Positions 1-9,634 of a stretch of DNA of 64,000 nt are shown in pieces. A model generated the notes under the pieces. It was not told where the DNA came from and did no database searches. It saw only the letters and a program-made list of their open reading frames with translations. How positions within the stretch are numbered: position 1 is the stretch's first letter; each line of letters begins with the position of its first letter. Source of the stretch: Takakia lepidozioides (taxonomy: Eukaryota > Streptophyta > Takakiopsida > Takakiales > Takakiaceae); the NCBI GenBank assembly GCA_030704615.1, contig CM060734.1, forward strand, positions 23,312,001-23,376,000. The letters run 5' to 3'. Made by a program: the position numbers and the translations under genes.

Positions 1-898
1 TTTGTATCGCATAATCCTCAGCCATGTCGAAATTCCCCTCCACAGAACCAGTAGTATCCGAATCATCTTCCCCCTGTTGGCCGTACTGTTTCCTGTCCTT
101 CGGTGGCTTTGCAGGAATCCTGACTGGCATACAGTGTATGCCCACCATGTCTGGAAGCTTATACTGTAAGACTTGTGTCAACCTCTTGTGGGCAAGATTA
201 GTGTATGCCCGCAGCTCATCTTTTGTATAGCTGAGTGGTGTGCCAATGACTTTGGAGAAGTGTAGCCACTTCCTGGCTTCATGCCCCTTGGGAAAAATGT
301 GGTCAAGACCCAAGTTCTCCTTGGCTAAGTTCTCCAGAGCAAAAATAAACCAAGAACGGAGTTGGGGGTCCTTCTGAAGCATGATCCTTACATCATACAT
401 ATATGTATGTGGTGGAACAGAAGGTAACGTCCAATGCTCCCCAGTGGAATAAGTTTGAAATCTCATCTGCACCTTCTGCTGCTCAATGTGATAGCGTGAA
501 ATAAAACAAGCAGCATAATATAGTCCACAACCCATGACCAAACTAAGTACCTCTTTGGTCTTGGTGTAAATGAATCCATGAACAATCTGGAAGGCAATTA
601 ATTCCTTCAGCATGGTTCCCGCTTCAGACCAGTACCGCGCAAAATGGTGATCTTCAATGGGTTTGTCAGTTGGAAGAACTTTAGTCCGAGTTTCCACTGG
701 CAACCAAATGCGCATAATCTGGTAATAGTGTGTCAAAGACTCTGGAGGACTGAATTCTTTCCAAGCCAAATCCATAACAATGGGGATTTGGTTGAAGGGT
801 AGAATCATAGCCCGATTGTATTCAAGTGCAGCAGGAGTAGTAGGTGGGTTAAAAGAAGCATCACCCCAAACCTCAGACAGTGATTGCTGCAGTGCCAT
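1..898 (-). CDS. Open reading frame running off the window edge, unknown transposon-associated protein
   Basis: From an ATG at 896-898 the minus strand is open for about 299 codons to the left edge, so the C-terminus is missing. The protein starts MALQQSLSEVW and is a mixed hydrophobic/polar sequence. A proline- and charge-rich stretch (KPPKDRKQYG followed by acidic residues) lies near the visible end. I recognise no domain. It begins 14 bases after the stop of the coiled-coil frame to its right, in a different frame, and probably was part of the same coding unit before a frameshift. It has no internal stop, unlike its upstream neighbour. It could be a separate ORF of a retroelement or the continuation of a polyprotein. 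Function is not assigned. Confidence 0.5.
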   Translation of the reverse strand, partial: MALQQSLSEVWGDASFNPPTTPAALEYNRAMILPFNQIPIVMDLAWKEFSPPESLTHYYQIMRIWLPVETRTKVLPTDKPIEDHHFARYWSEAGTMLKELIAFQIVHGFIYTKTKEVLSLVMGCGLYYAACFISRYHIEQQKVQMRFQTYSTGEHWTLPSVPPHTYMYDVRIMLQKDPQLRSWFIFALENLAKENLGLDHIFPKGHEARKWLHFSKVIGTPLSYTKDELRAYTNLAHKRLTQVLQYKLPDMVGIHCMPVRIPAKPPKDRKQYGQQGEDDSDTTGSVEGNFDMAEDYAIQ

Positions 899-911
899 GG
901 TATCAACACTG

Positions 912-3860
912 TCAACCTAGTGTGGTTGTTGTGATATTGTTGCCACAGTCCTCCTGATGTTGGCAAGTCCTGCACTTCCTGTGCTGAAGATTGAAAATCA
1001 AAGTCCTTGCCTGCAAATAAGTAGCCATGAGTTGTTCCTCAGGAACAAAGGCCCTTTTGTCAATGTTGGAGCTCAAGTCATCCACTTGAGTCTGCAGCCC
1101 TTCTACATCCTCCTGTAACTCAGCTATCTGACCATAGACATTGTCTATAGTGGTTGTGGCAGTGTTCTGCACTCGTAGCCTGAGATCATTCATCTCGTCT
1201 TGGGTGAGCTTTCTTGGTGCTTTCCCTTCCACTGGCCCTTGTGTTAACCACTCTTGCAAAAGATGATTATCCACTAAGTCCTGTGTAACACCACGGAGAT
1301 CCTGCTCCTCCTTGAGCCGATATGCTTCCAACTGCTGTTGTAAACTCTCCATGCGCTTTGCATGAGGCTCAACCAAAGCTGCACAGGCAGCTGACAGATT
1401 ATTGGCTTCTTTCCAGGCCCTTTCACTCACAGAAAGTTCATTCTCCCGTACTGTGATTGTTTGCTGCAATTCAAAGATGTACATGTCCTTCTGGGCATCG
1501 ACCTGGTGGAACTGCTGAATGGTATCCTCATTGCAACAGATAGTAGCCTTCATGTCAGCAATGAGTTTTCCCTGCTCCATTGACTCTATCTCCGCCGTTA
1601 TACATCTCTCAACTTGGTTCTTGACTTCCAGTGCAATCATCTCCAGATTAGTCGTTAGTGTGACACACTGTATGATCATTTTCTGATGGACTGCTTCCAA
1701 TTCTGTATGAAGCAACTTCACTTCATGCAACTTACCCTCATGCTGAATCTATATCTGATATAGCTGTTCCGCACTTCATGTAACTTCTCCTGCTCAAGAC
1801 CTGCTTCAATTAAATTTTCCTTCGCAAGCTGTAGGGCAGCTTTAGTGTCCTCCAACTCTTTCTACAACTTGAGGTTGGCCTCCACATCCACCCTATTTGC
1901 ACACTCAGTGGCAATTCTTTCCTCAAGCTCTTGCTTGAGCTCCTCCCGCAATGCTGCCAATTGAGTGGAAGGAACATGAGTCTTGACATAGGTGCCCAAC
2001 ATATTGAGAGTCCTGCTTATGGAACTCATGAGCATGGCCTGCTGTGGGTCTTCATGGAAAATTTGCTGTTGTTCTTCCTGATTCTCTATAGTTTGATGTT
2101 TCACAAACCAATCAGACCATGATCCCACAAGATCTTCTTCCTGAGCAACCTCATCTTCCACAAGTGCTGCAGTACCTTTGCCCTTTACCCCTTCAACCTC
2201 CGCCACAGGTTTGGGCATAACCTGCACAGCAGGGATTTCCTTGGGCAGACTCTGCATCTTTGGTACCATGGGGTCTCCGACCATGCCAGAGTTTTCATAG
2301 AGAAGGTCGCCCTTCTCAATTTCTGCCACTACTTGCTCTGTAGTGGGGATGTCCAATCCCTCTCTCTCCACAGTAAGAGGTTCTAGTGTAACAGCAACTC
2401 CAGTCTGAGTTACCACTGGGGCAACTTGGTCAGCTTGCTGTGCTGGCCGTGGTACTGAAGTGACTTCTATCTCCCTCTCTAATGGCCGTGCTTCCAGTAA
2501 TAACAACCCATTGTGCTGCTGCACCCCATCTTGTGCAGGAGCTATGGAAACATCATCGTGAGGGTTCCTTGTGGTCAGTGGATCCACCATTACAGTTGCG
2601 TCCCTCTTCTGTCTCTTGGACTGGTGCTACCTCTCTAATCCTCTTTCACTTTGTGAAGAGCCTTGCTCCTCAACTGCAGTTGTGGCTGCCTCAAACACCC
2701 CCATTACTTTGCGTTCTTGTGCATCAAGCAAGCAAGAATCAAAGATGATCTGTGCAATAATTGGGCCAGACACAATAATTGGAGACTTGGTAGTAGTATT
2801 TTGTAATCGTTTCATCTCCTCCACCAGACCACTGTGCATCATCTCTGCCCAAGCTGCATCCTCTCCTCTCAATGCTTTCAGAACCTCCTTCGTAAAAGAT
2901 CTGCTAAGATACTGTTGGTTCTGTTTCATGGCAAACAAAATGTTTAGTATCTGGCCAATTTCCCTCAACCCTGGATACTCGGCTTTGGTGCAAGTGAATC
3001 CCTGGTTCCTGAAGAAACTCGTTTCTTGGAAAAGATCCCCTACTTGCAATCTTGTCCTCGTCCACGCTCACATTACCAGATGGTAATTCAAAAAGCTGTT
3101 GCAAGTACTACGGAGTAACTTGTATATCTACACCCTTCACCTGGGTAACTCCCGTCTTTGGCTCAAAGTTCTTGATGAACTGGATCATCAATTCCCGATG
3201 ATGCAAAGACCACTCTTTGTGCAACACTCCCTCCAACCGCAATTCCTTCAGCAGCTGCACTGCCTGCGGTGTGGCGATTGTTTGCCTCTATAAGATTGTC
3301 ATGCTCTTCACTCGTAGATCCTCCATCTCTCTAATTCGCTTCATCCCGGACAAACAAAAAGGCCTTGTTTGGAATAATTGCAGGAAAACTTGTAATGCGT
3401 ATAGCATGAAAGTGTGATTAGTACAGAATGGAACAGACAAGTGGGTGTAAGCCTGCGGGGCTTGCAAATAGTGAGTGAGAGAAAAAGTACTTTCGACCTG
3501 TCTTTCCTTGCACCACTGCATAAGAAGTAGAGCTAGTGTATAGTCCGTGATATCCGCCATAGCTTCAAAGCTATAGCTTTGATTGCCCCTCCTGTCGAGA
3601 CATTGGTTATCCGGAATAACGCCTATTCTTCCGTTCATAATCTTCTTAGTTTCTTGTTCTTGTTTCTTGAATGGAGTCTCTTGCACAAAATTCACATTAC
3701 TGATTGGCCATTGCCTCATTAGGTAACTTCTCATTTTTACCCTAATCTGTTCACATTCCATCTTGGAATGACCACTAGGACTGCATATGTGGCAAAGGTT
3801 CCCCTTTGCCGGACGCGTTAAGTGTTCCATTACCTGTCCTCTTGATGCATTAATGGGCAC
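912..3860 (-). pseudogene. Decayed transposon-associated coding unit: CCHC knuckle, plant-transposon domain, coiled coil
   Basis: Reading leftwards from 3860, several frames join into one decayed protein. The N-terminal part (3860-3288) has a zinc-knuckle pattern CHICSPSGHSKMEC (CX2CX4HX4C). The next part, about 3285-3110, contains RELMIQFIKNFEP followed by QVKGVDIQVTP, resembling the 'putative plant transposon protein' domain seen in plant retroelement ORFs. The frames at 3049-2627 and 2590-1862 are in phase, separated only by one TAG. A Gln/Glu/Leu-rich coiled coil fills 1862-912, with one TAG and a frameshift near 1740-1760. The knuckle suggests nucleic-acid binding; the coiled coil suggests oligomerisation. 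No reverse transcriptase or transposase is seen in this stretch, so the element class is open. Family assignment is by pattern only. Confidence 0.45.
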
Positions 3861-4145
3861 ATAATAAGTTTCGGCTGACGTACCGGGTAGGTACTTTGAC
3901 GGACCTATTTGTCTCTTTGTGCACGATGGCGCCCGTTATTGCAGTACATGCAATGCGGAGTGCTTTGCCCCTTAGGCCATGTATTTGAATTCAAACACTC
4001 TCATGTTTCCCTCTGTCCGCGTGACACATTCTCCGAGTTTGACTTCCAAACTGTCTTTACACTTACCGGCCACTTAACTGACGTTAACTCGTGTCTATCT
4101 GTCACTGCCCCTATGGACTGTGCGACCTGTGTGGGTTGTGTTGCC
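3861..4145. other. Spacer with no recognised feature
   Basis: No convincing coding or repeat signal was found between the decayed coding unit and the minisatellite to its right. Short open frames here have no recognisable motif. Confidence 0.3.
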
Positions 4146-4275
4146 TGTGTTGGGCTCTGACAAGTTGTGGTAAGCTGTGATATGCTGTAATAGGCTGTGG
4201 TGGGCTGTGATATGCTGTGTTAGACTGTGGTGGGCTGTGGTATGCTGTGTTAGACTGTGGTGGGTTGTGATGGCT
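4146..4275. repeat. 30-bp minisatellite, about four degenerate units
   Basis: The stretch repeats a unit of about 30 bases built on TGGTGGGCTGTGATATGCTG followed by TGTTAGACTG. Units begin near 4166, 4197, 4227 and 4257. The strand is strongly G/T biased. The open frames over it, with repeated His-Ser-Leu-Thr-Gln peptides, are a by-product of the repeat. Confidence 0.8.
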
Positions 4276-4349
4276 GTGTGAACACCTGTGTTCTGTGCTA
4301 TGGCCATACACATTCGGCTTTATGACAAGTGCTTCAAGCTCCGCTGGTG

Positions 4350-4808
4350 CTACCGGTGTAGTTTGTGACTGCATCTGTGTTTCAAATGCAAATCATGCTG
4401 CAATGGTCTATCATGGATACCACTGTATCCCTTCAACTTATTGGCATTGACTCTACCAAGCATCTCTTTGTTAATGGTTTGTAACATAGCTGTGTTGTTA
4501 TCATACATCTTATGTATGACATAAGCTCTTTTCCATGGTGATTTAAGCTTAAAAGCTTTAATCTTTCCTTTCTTCTGCAACCACAGTACCAAATCACCTG
4601 TCTTAAAAGTCTTCAATTTACCTTCATCAAACTGATCCTCCTCTTCATCTGAATTCTGGTCATGTTATCTGCTGCATTAGCACGTACTTCTTCCACATGA
4701 TATAGTTCATGTTTCCTTACTTTAATTGAATCATCCAATTCCATTCTCCTTCCCCATTCAGTTCTCATGGTAGGTAATAAGAATTCTACTGGAAGTAAAG
4801 CTTTCATA
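4350..4808 (-). pseudogene. Ty3/Gypsy integrase C-terminal fragment (older element)
   Basis: Two overlapping minus-strand frames, 4807-4613 and 4616-4350, read as the end of a Ty3/Gypsy integrase. KALLPVEFLLPT is the usual '(G)xEALLPVE' block after the catalytic core. ELYHVEEVRANAADNMTRIQ is the helical linker, and TGDLVLWLQKKGKIKAFKLK with SPWKRAYVIHK is the C-terminal beta-barrel motif. A frameshift separates the halves. The fragment stops abruptly at 4808, where a different element's LTR begins, so this integrase was probably split by that insertion. No catalytic residues are present in the fragment. It is not part of the DNA-methyltransferase element, which has its own complete integrase at 5595-6660. 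Confidence 0.75.
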
Positions 4809-5337
4809 TGTCGTGCGCATACGCATCGCTACACAACTACATCGCTGTCCAAACCACACCACACATATATGCACAATAAAGTAGTCTGCCACAATGATAT
4901 GAAAACTAAACTCACACTGTCTTTGTTGACACAAAACACGAAATACAATACAATCACTCGTTAAAATAAGAGTTGAGCCAGGGGCACCCCAAGCTATGGG
5001 GAGTCCACCCCACAACATCCTACTCTCCCTCCATAAGTACACTTAGATGCTAAGCAGCAAGGGAGCTTGGTCGTGCATGCTCAACTCGAGAGAGATGAGC
5101 CACACGACTGACGAGCTCGTGAAGATAAGATGGTTCAGGTGTCAAGCTAAACTTGACACCTGACTTAACACTTGAACTAATTCCAAGTGTTAAATACAAA
5201 TAACTAGATTTATTCTAGTTAGTTTCACACTGTGTTTATTTAACTTGACAGCTGTCGTGCGCATACGTATCACTACACAACTACATCGCTATTCAAACCA
5301 CACCACACATATATGCACAATAAAGTAGTCTGCCACA
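4809..5337 (-). repeat. Putative 3' LTR of the DNA-methyltransferase Ty3 element
   Basis: On the minus strand the segment begins TGTGGCAGAC and ends GCACGACA, the TG...CA ends usual for LTRs. It follows a G-rich polypurine tract at 5339-5350. An 85-base sequence is present at both ends (4809-4893 and 5253-5337) as direct repeats with few differences. This is odd for an LTR and could mean that one LTR was truncated and joined to another. No matching 5' LTR is visible to the right, because the 5' end of the element is missing. The left border interrupts another integrase. Confidence 0.55.
5136..5221. repeat. Three consecutive inverted repeats inside the LTR
   Basis: Three stem-loops follow one another. 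CAGGTGTCAAG pairs with 5152-5162 (11-bp arms, 5-base loop). TTAACACTTG at 5165-5174 pairs with 5184-5193 (10-bp arms, 9-base loop). TAACTAGA at 5201-5208 pairs with 5214-5221 (8-bp arms, 5-base loop). All arms match perfectly. Confidence 0.85.
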
Positions 5338-5338
5338 A

Positions 5339-5350
5339 TTGTCCCCCTAG
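5339..5350 (-). other. Polypurine tract next to the 3' LTR
   Basis: On the minus strand the bases just before the LTR read CTAGGGGGACAAT, a purine-rich run ending two or three bases before the TGTGG start of the LTR. This is where plus-strand DNA synthesis of an LTR retrotransposon would be primed. The position fits a minus-strand element whose coding region ends near 5595. Confidence 0.55.
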
Positions 5351-5594
5351 CTGGTGGTTAGGTCCCTCTAACTCCAGATAGCTACAAGATGTAATAGCCA
5401 CAACCGTACTAAGTCCTCTATCACTGTCCCTATTATACTCAAACTCTATAGACCAAGAGGCCGGGTACAAGAGCAACCCCATCGTTAGTCGCCGTCTTGC
5501 AATCTGTGAACTTGAGTCAGGATCTCGTGTGTTGGTCTCCTAGTAGCTTGGCCTTGCATTTCTTGTTAGTCTTCCATGGTTGTATCCACTCCCA

Positions 5595-6932
5595 CTATCC
5601 AATGCAATGCGGACATAACCAATCCCCATCAAGAACCATCTCAAAAGGTGGAATCAAGCATCCCATATGCCAACCTCTAGAGCATTGATCACACACCAGC
5701 ATGGTGGCTGCCCCTCTAGCAGACCCACACAACATGCACCTCAAACTTGCAGGTACCACTGCCAGGTTTGGGTCAACCCTTCCATCAACATTTGGAAGAT
5801 GACATGGTGCGCAATTACGCACCTGGTCCTTCCAAATCATGCCATCCTGACCCTCCAAGCTTAGGACTCCTGAGAGCAACACCTCTCGAACCCTCAAAAT
5901 AGTACGTCATGCAGTCACATCCAAGGTCGTAAGAGTAGTCTGCGAGAAGGAGGCAAGTGATGCTTGCTTACTGAACCTGTAGCCCATGGCTAACCAAAGT
6001 AACTAAAGGTCCCAATCTCCTAGGTGTCCCTTCTGCAAGCCATACTTGCGCAAACCCCACTTCACTGTCTGAACAACCCTCTCTGCCAAGCCATCGGCCT
6101 CAGGATGATCCCGAGAAGTGGTGCGGTGGTCTACCAAGGCCTTGTCACACAACGCCTGAAACTCCCCCAAGAACTCTCTCCCTTGGTCCGTGAGCACCTC
6201 AGCTGGAGCACCGAATCGGCTAAGTACACAATCCAAGAATGTATACGCAGCTCCCTCACTAGCCATATCAGGCAATGGAACCAACTCGATCCACTTGGAG
6301 AAGTGCTCCACCATCACTAACACGTACTTGTTGTGGCGCATGGTCAATGGCAACGGCCCTGCAAAGTCAAGACTCCACCTGTAGCCCAATCATATGATCG
6401 AAAGAGGGTGCAATTGTGGAGTAGGGGCATTGAATGAAGCACACACCCTGTCACACACCATGCACCTAGCCACAAATTGTTGCACCTTTGTGTACATACC
6501 ACGCCACCAATACTGCCCCCGCAGTAGACTATGAGTGCGTTGCACCCCAAAATGCCCCAACTCCTCATGGGCATGCCGTACTAACCGTGCCCGCTAGGTT
6601 GGGTGAGGCATAATCCTCACTCGACCATCTTCCCACACTCGGAGCACGTGTGTCCCTTCCTACTTGAACCTCTTGGCTCGTTGTAGGATCCGATCCCTCT
6701 CCTTGGCAGTCACAGTGGCTGTCGTGCCCCCAGTGCGGAGATAGTCCAACACAGCTGAATCCTCATGTATATCTTTGGCGCCACCTTGCTCATTGTTGGC
6801 CTCAGGGTCCTCAGACACTCTGTTTATAGTCATCCCTGTTGTAGGTCCAACCTGGCCTTCCGCTACCAAGATACACAGAAATGCAGATGCATGCCATCCG
6901 GGCACCATCTCCTCGTCCGTCTCACCATGCAA
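5595..6932 (-). pseudogene. Integrase with barrel-like segment and C-terminal PHD finger
   Basis: The zinc-binding N-terminus reads HAHEELGHFGVQRTH ... CMVCDRV (HHCC, about 6590-6440). The catalytic core has Asp in SLDFAGPLP (about 6370), Asp in LTDQGREF (about 6190) and Glu in HPEADGLAERV (about 6090), the DDE triad. After a short region comes TILRVREVLLSGVLSLEGQD, a small beta-barrel-like block. The C-terminal CMLCGSARGAATMLVCDQC ... GWHMGCL ... WLCPHC is a C4HC3 PHD finger, a reader of histone H3 tails in known proteins. Stops near 6660, 6600, 6390 and 5900 show decay. The PHD is likely a targeting module used in the way chromodomains serve chromoviruses; that role is inference. Confidence 0.87.
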
Positions 6933-6950
6933 CCGAGCTCTAGTGTCATC

Positions 6951-8600
6951 CTACTGGCTCGTGCATGGATTGCGACTCAACCCATCCGCATCCCGATTGA
7001 CCAAACCCGGTCGATGCACAACCTGAAAGTCATACTCTTGAAGTATGAGTGCCCACCGTGCAAGCTTCCCCGTAAGCTTGTCTGACTCCATCAACCACTT
7101 GTATGGCTGGTGATCCGTGACAAGGGTGAAGAGATTGCCATATAGATAGCACCTGAAGTGTGCCACGGCCCACACTGCAGCTAAACACTCTCCCTCATAT
7201 GAGCTATACTTAGCCTCTGCAGCGTTGTTCGAGCGACTGGCATAAGCCACTACGAACTCTCTTTCCTCATCATCCACCTGTGTGAGCACCGCTCCAAGCC
7301 CCAGCATGCTCCAATCTGTATGCAGCTGAAAAGGACGCCCCCTGATAGGTCGTCTCAAGATGGGCGCCGAGGTCAACCTCGCCTTGAGCTCTTGGAAAGC
7401 TTGTTCTTGCTCATCTTCCCACTGCCACTCCTGATTCACCTTGGTCAGCTTGGTTAGAGCCTTTGCAATGGCACTAAATCCCTTGACAAACCGTCTATAA
7501 TAGTTTGTCAACCCCATGAAAGCTCGAACTCGGCTCACATCCGTGGGGCGTGGAATCTGTGTAATGGCCTCTACCTTAGTCTGCTGTACCCCCAATCCTC
7601 CAGGATATATCATGTGACCCAGATACTCAATCTGGTTATGGAAAAACTTGCACTTCCCCGGATGTAACTTCAATCTGCGCGTCCTCAAGCGCTCAAATAC
7701 CACCTGAAGATGTCTCTCATCCTCCTCCACCGTAGCACTAAAGATGATGATGTCATCTATGTAGCACCAAGCAAACTCCACCCCTACTAGAATCCTGTTC
7801 ATGACTCTCTGAAACTCTACAGGAGCGTTCTTAAGCCCAAATGGTAAGAACCGCCACTGGTATAGGCAATCATTTCCGTGCTCATTGATCCCCCATAATG
7901 TCGTCTTTTGCTTATCCGCCTCCTTGATCGGCAACTGGTGATATCCGGATCGTAAATCCAAAGTGCTAAAGACCTTGGCATGCCCAATGGCATCAAAGAT
8001 CTCCTCTGGTGTTGGCATGGCATACCTATCGGACTTGGTCTGACGATTTACAGGTCGGTAATCACCGCACATACGTCTCTCCGTCCAATTGCCATAGACA
8101 TCATTCTTGGCTGGCATCACTGTGGCTGAAGCATACTCTCCACCAGATAGCTCCACCAAACCAGCTTCCCAGAGGTCCTGAGTCCTCATCTGAATCAGGG
8201 ACCTCTCCATGTCACTGTATCTATAGGGTCTCTGAAAGATTGGCGTGTCAGTGGCCAATTCAATGCGAATCTCTTGACCCTTCAGTGCTCCCAAGTCCTT
8301 CAAACTGAAGGCAAAGCAGTTCCTGTAAGCCCTCAAGAACCGCCGTATACGTCGTCTCTCTCCTCCAGTGACTATGGGTCCAACATCAGGCTCCCAGTTG
8401 TCCTCCGTGACTGCAACCTTGAGTCCAGCAGGCTTAGAGATAGAAGACGCGTCCCGTGGTTGCTATGCTGCAACCTCTTGAGCAGTGACCACTACCTGGT
8501 TTGTCAGTGATAATGTCTCATCCTGCCCCATCATCCCATCCTTAAGGACCTCCTCAACCCGAGAAAAATCCCCAACCTCATCCATCACCGCCGCCTTGGC
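6951..8600 (-). pseudogene. Reverse transcriptase and RNase H region of the Ty3 element
   Basis: The frame 8336-6951 is open for 461 codons. RT blocks run from KNDVYGNWTERRMCGDYRPVN through LDLRSGYHQLPI to the catalytic WCYIDDIIIF (YIDD, about 7770), then the primer-grip YLGHMIYPGGL. RNase H follows with LHTDWSMLGLGAVL (catalytic Asp), the Glu of YEGECLAA, and VTDHQPYKWLM, ending in the Gypsy signature RPGLVNRDADGLSRNP. The frame extends upstream across one TAG near 8466 to join the methyltransferase. The spacing and signatures place it in Ty3/Gypsy. The RT/RH portion itself has no stop, so it has decayed less than its flanks. Confidence 0.92.
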
Positions 8601-8639
8601 TGCCAACTCCTTCTGAACCTTGAGCACCTCCCACGTGTG

Positions 8640-9623
8640 CTATGGATGCGGCCTGCACCTCGTGGTCCTCACCTGTTCGCCCCCACTCGCTGCCTGTACC
8701 GTCTCGGTAGGCAAAGAGACTATCAAGGGAAGTGTACTGCATACTCTGCGCTGCTCAGCCATAGCCAAGCTGATAATCCAGGTCAAGCAATTGAGATCCA
8801 TGGCTTGCCCCAACATCTGACGATGTGATGCCTCAGAAAGAGATGGCACCGCCGTGGTACCAGTGATAAAACCCATTGCCCACTCGCGCTCATCAGCATT
8901 GGGCTCCACTAACTGCTGCAACTGGCTATCCCACAAGAGGCCAGGTCCACCATCCCGGAAAGCATGAGATCCTGGAAAACTGAGCAGTGTAGGCAATGCT
9001 GCTCGTGGGTGACCCACCTTATTGACCACTGCCAAAGGTGATCAGTCATCGTGTCTCACACGCTGAGACTGCCTCCCTATGTCCAAAATGCTATTCACTG
9101 TCAGGTTTGGTGGCCGCTGCACCCCATCAAATGCACGCTTGAGCAATGCAGGTGGCATCAAGTTGGTCCACCATAGTCGTGGGTGATGAGCCCGTGACCC
9201 CACTGCAGCTGCATCCAACAACACTGCTGACCCAAGCCAAGACCGCACTTGATGTACAATGGCCATCACCTTGGCCCGAGAATCACCCATCGATGGCACG
9301 TTCTCCAAGATATATGCCGGAGAGTCTGTCTGCTGAAGCTGTAAATAGCGCATGACCCTCAACATCTCCCAAAACATGCGTGACCTTGAGTCTTGTAACC
9401 CATTGCCATACCCAGCTGATGAAAGCCCTTGGCAGGGCCAACCTACCACTACTAAGTGAATAGGGCCAACCCGCTCCAAATCATGCGCCCCCAGCAAGGA
9501 GATGTCTACTGGCAAGGCTTGTTGGTATCCACGAACTGCAGACACTGGCAACAAATCAGGGTACTACTGCACCAACTGAGCAACATGGCGCAGTGAGACG
9601 CGTCGTGCAGTCTCATCCCTCTC
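8640..9623 (-). pseudogene. Cytosine-5 DNA methyltransferase domain of the retrotransposon polyprotein
   Basis: The domain would transfer a methyl group from S-adenosylmethionine to cytosine in DNA. Visible motifs in order are a motif II-like ACLYVERDETARR (about 9620), motif IV VVVGWPCQGLSSAG with the catalytic Cys in PCQ (about 9440), motif VI YILENVPS (about 9310), motif VIII-like HHPRLWWTN (about 9180), a target-recognition region with REWAMGFITG (about 8900), and motif X LGQAMDLNCLTWI (about 8810). The ENV and PCQ triplets match catalytic C5 methyltransferases. Motif I (the FxGxG glycine loop) is missing because the 5' end is replaced by repeat sequence at about 9630. In-frame stops occur near 9560 (TAG), at 9039-9041 (TGA) and at 8637-8639 (TAG), so this copy is dead. 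It is physically fused upstream of the RT, not a host gene. Confidence 0.85.
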
Positions 9624-9634
9624 CACATATAAAC

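Larger units (their letters stand above)
4809..9630 (-). mobile_element. Ty3/Gypsy retrotransposon encoding DNA methyltransferase, RT, RNase H, integrase and PHD finger
   Basis: In minus-strand order one nearly continuous frame encodes a cytosine-5 DNA methyltransferase domain (about 9623-8640), a linker (8639-8340), reverse transcriptase and RNase H (about 8420-6951), integrase (about 6640-6003), a short barrel-like segment and a PHD finger (ending 5595), then a polypurine tract and LTR. The stops seen are single codons, mostly TAG where CAG would fit, for example at 8637-8639 and near 8466. The 5' end, including methyltransferase motif I, the gag region and the 5' LTR, is lost; at about 9630 the sequence changes to an OSB/PPR-fragment repeat. 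No retropepsin motif is visible. Cytosine methyltransferases captured by retrotransposons are known from algae and dinoflagellates; this one is in a plant-type genome. Confidence 0.85.

Noticed and set aside
4095-4374. His/Ser/Thr-rich proteins over the 30-bp minisatellite
   Set aside because: The peptide repeats only reflect the DNA repeat.
9042-9554. Methyltransferase as a host DNMT gene
   Set aside because: It is in frame with the retrotransposon RT, lacks introns and host N-terminal domains, and is truncated by repeats.
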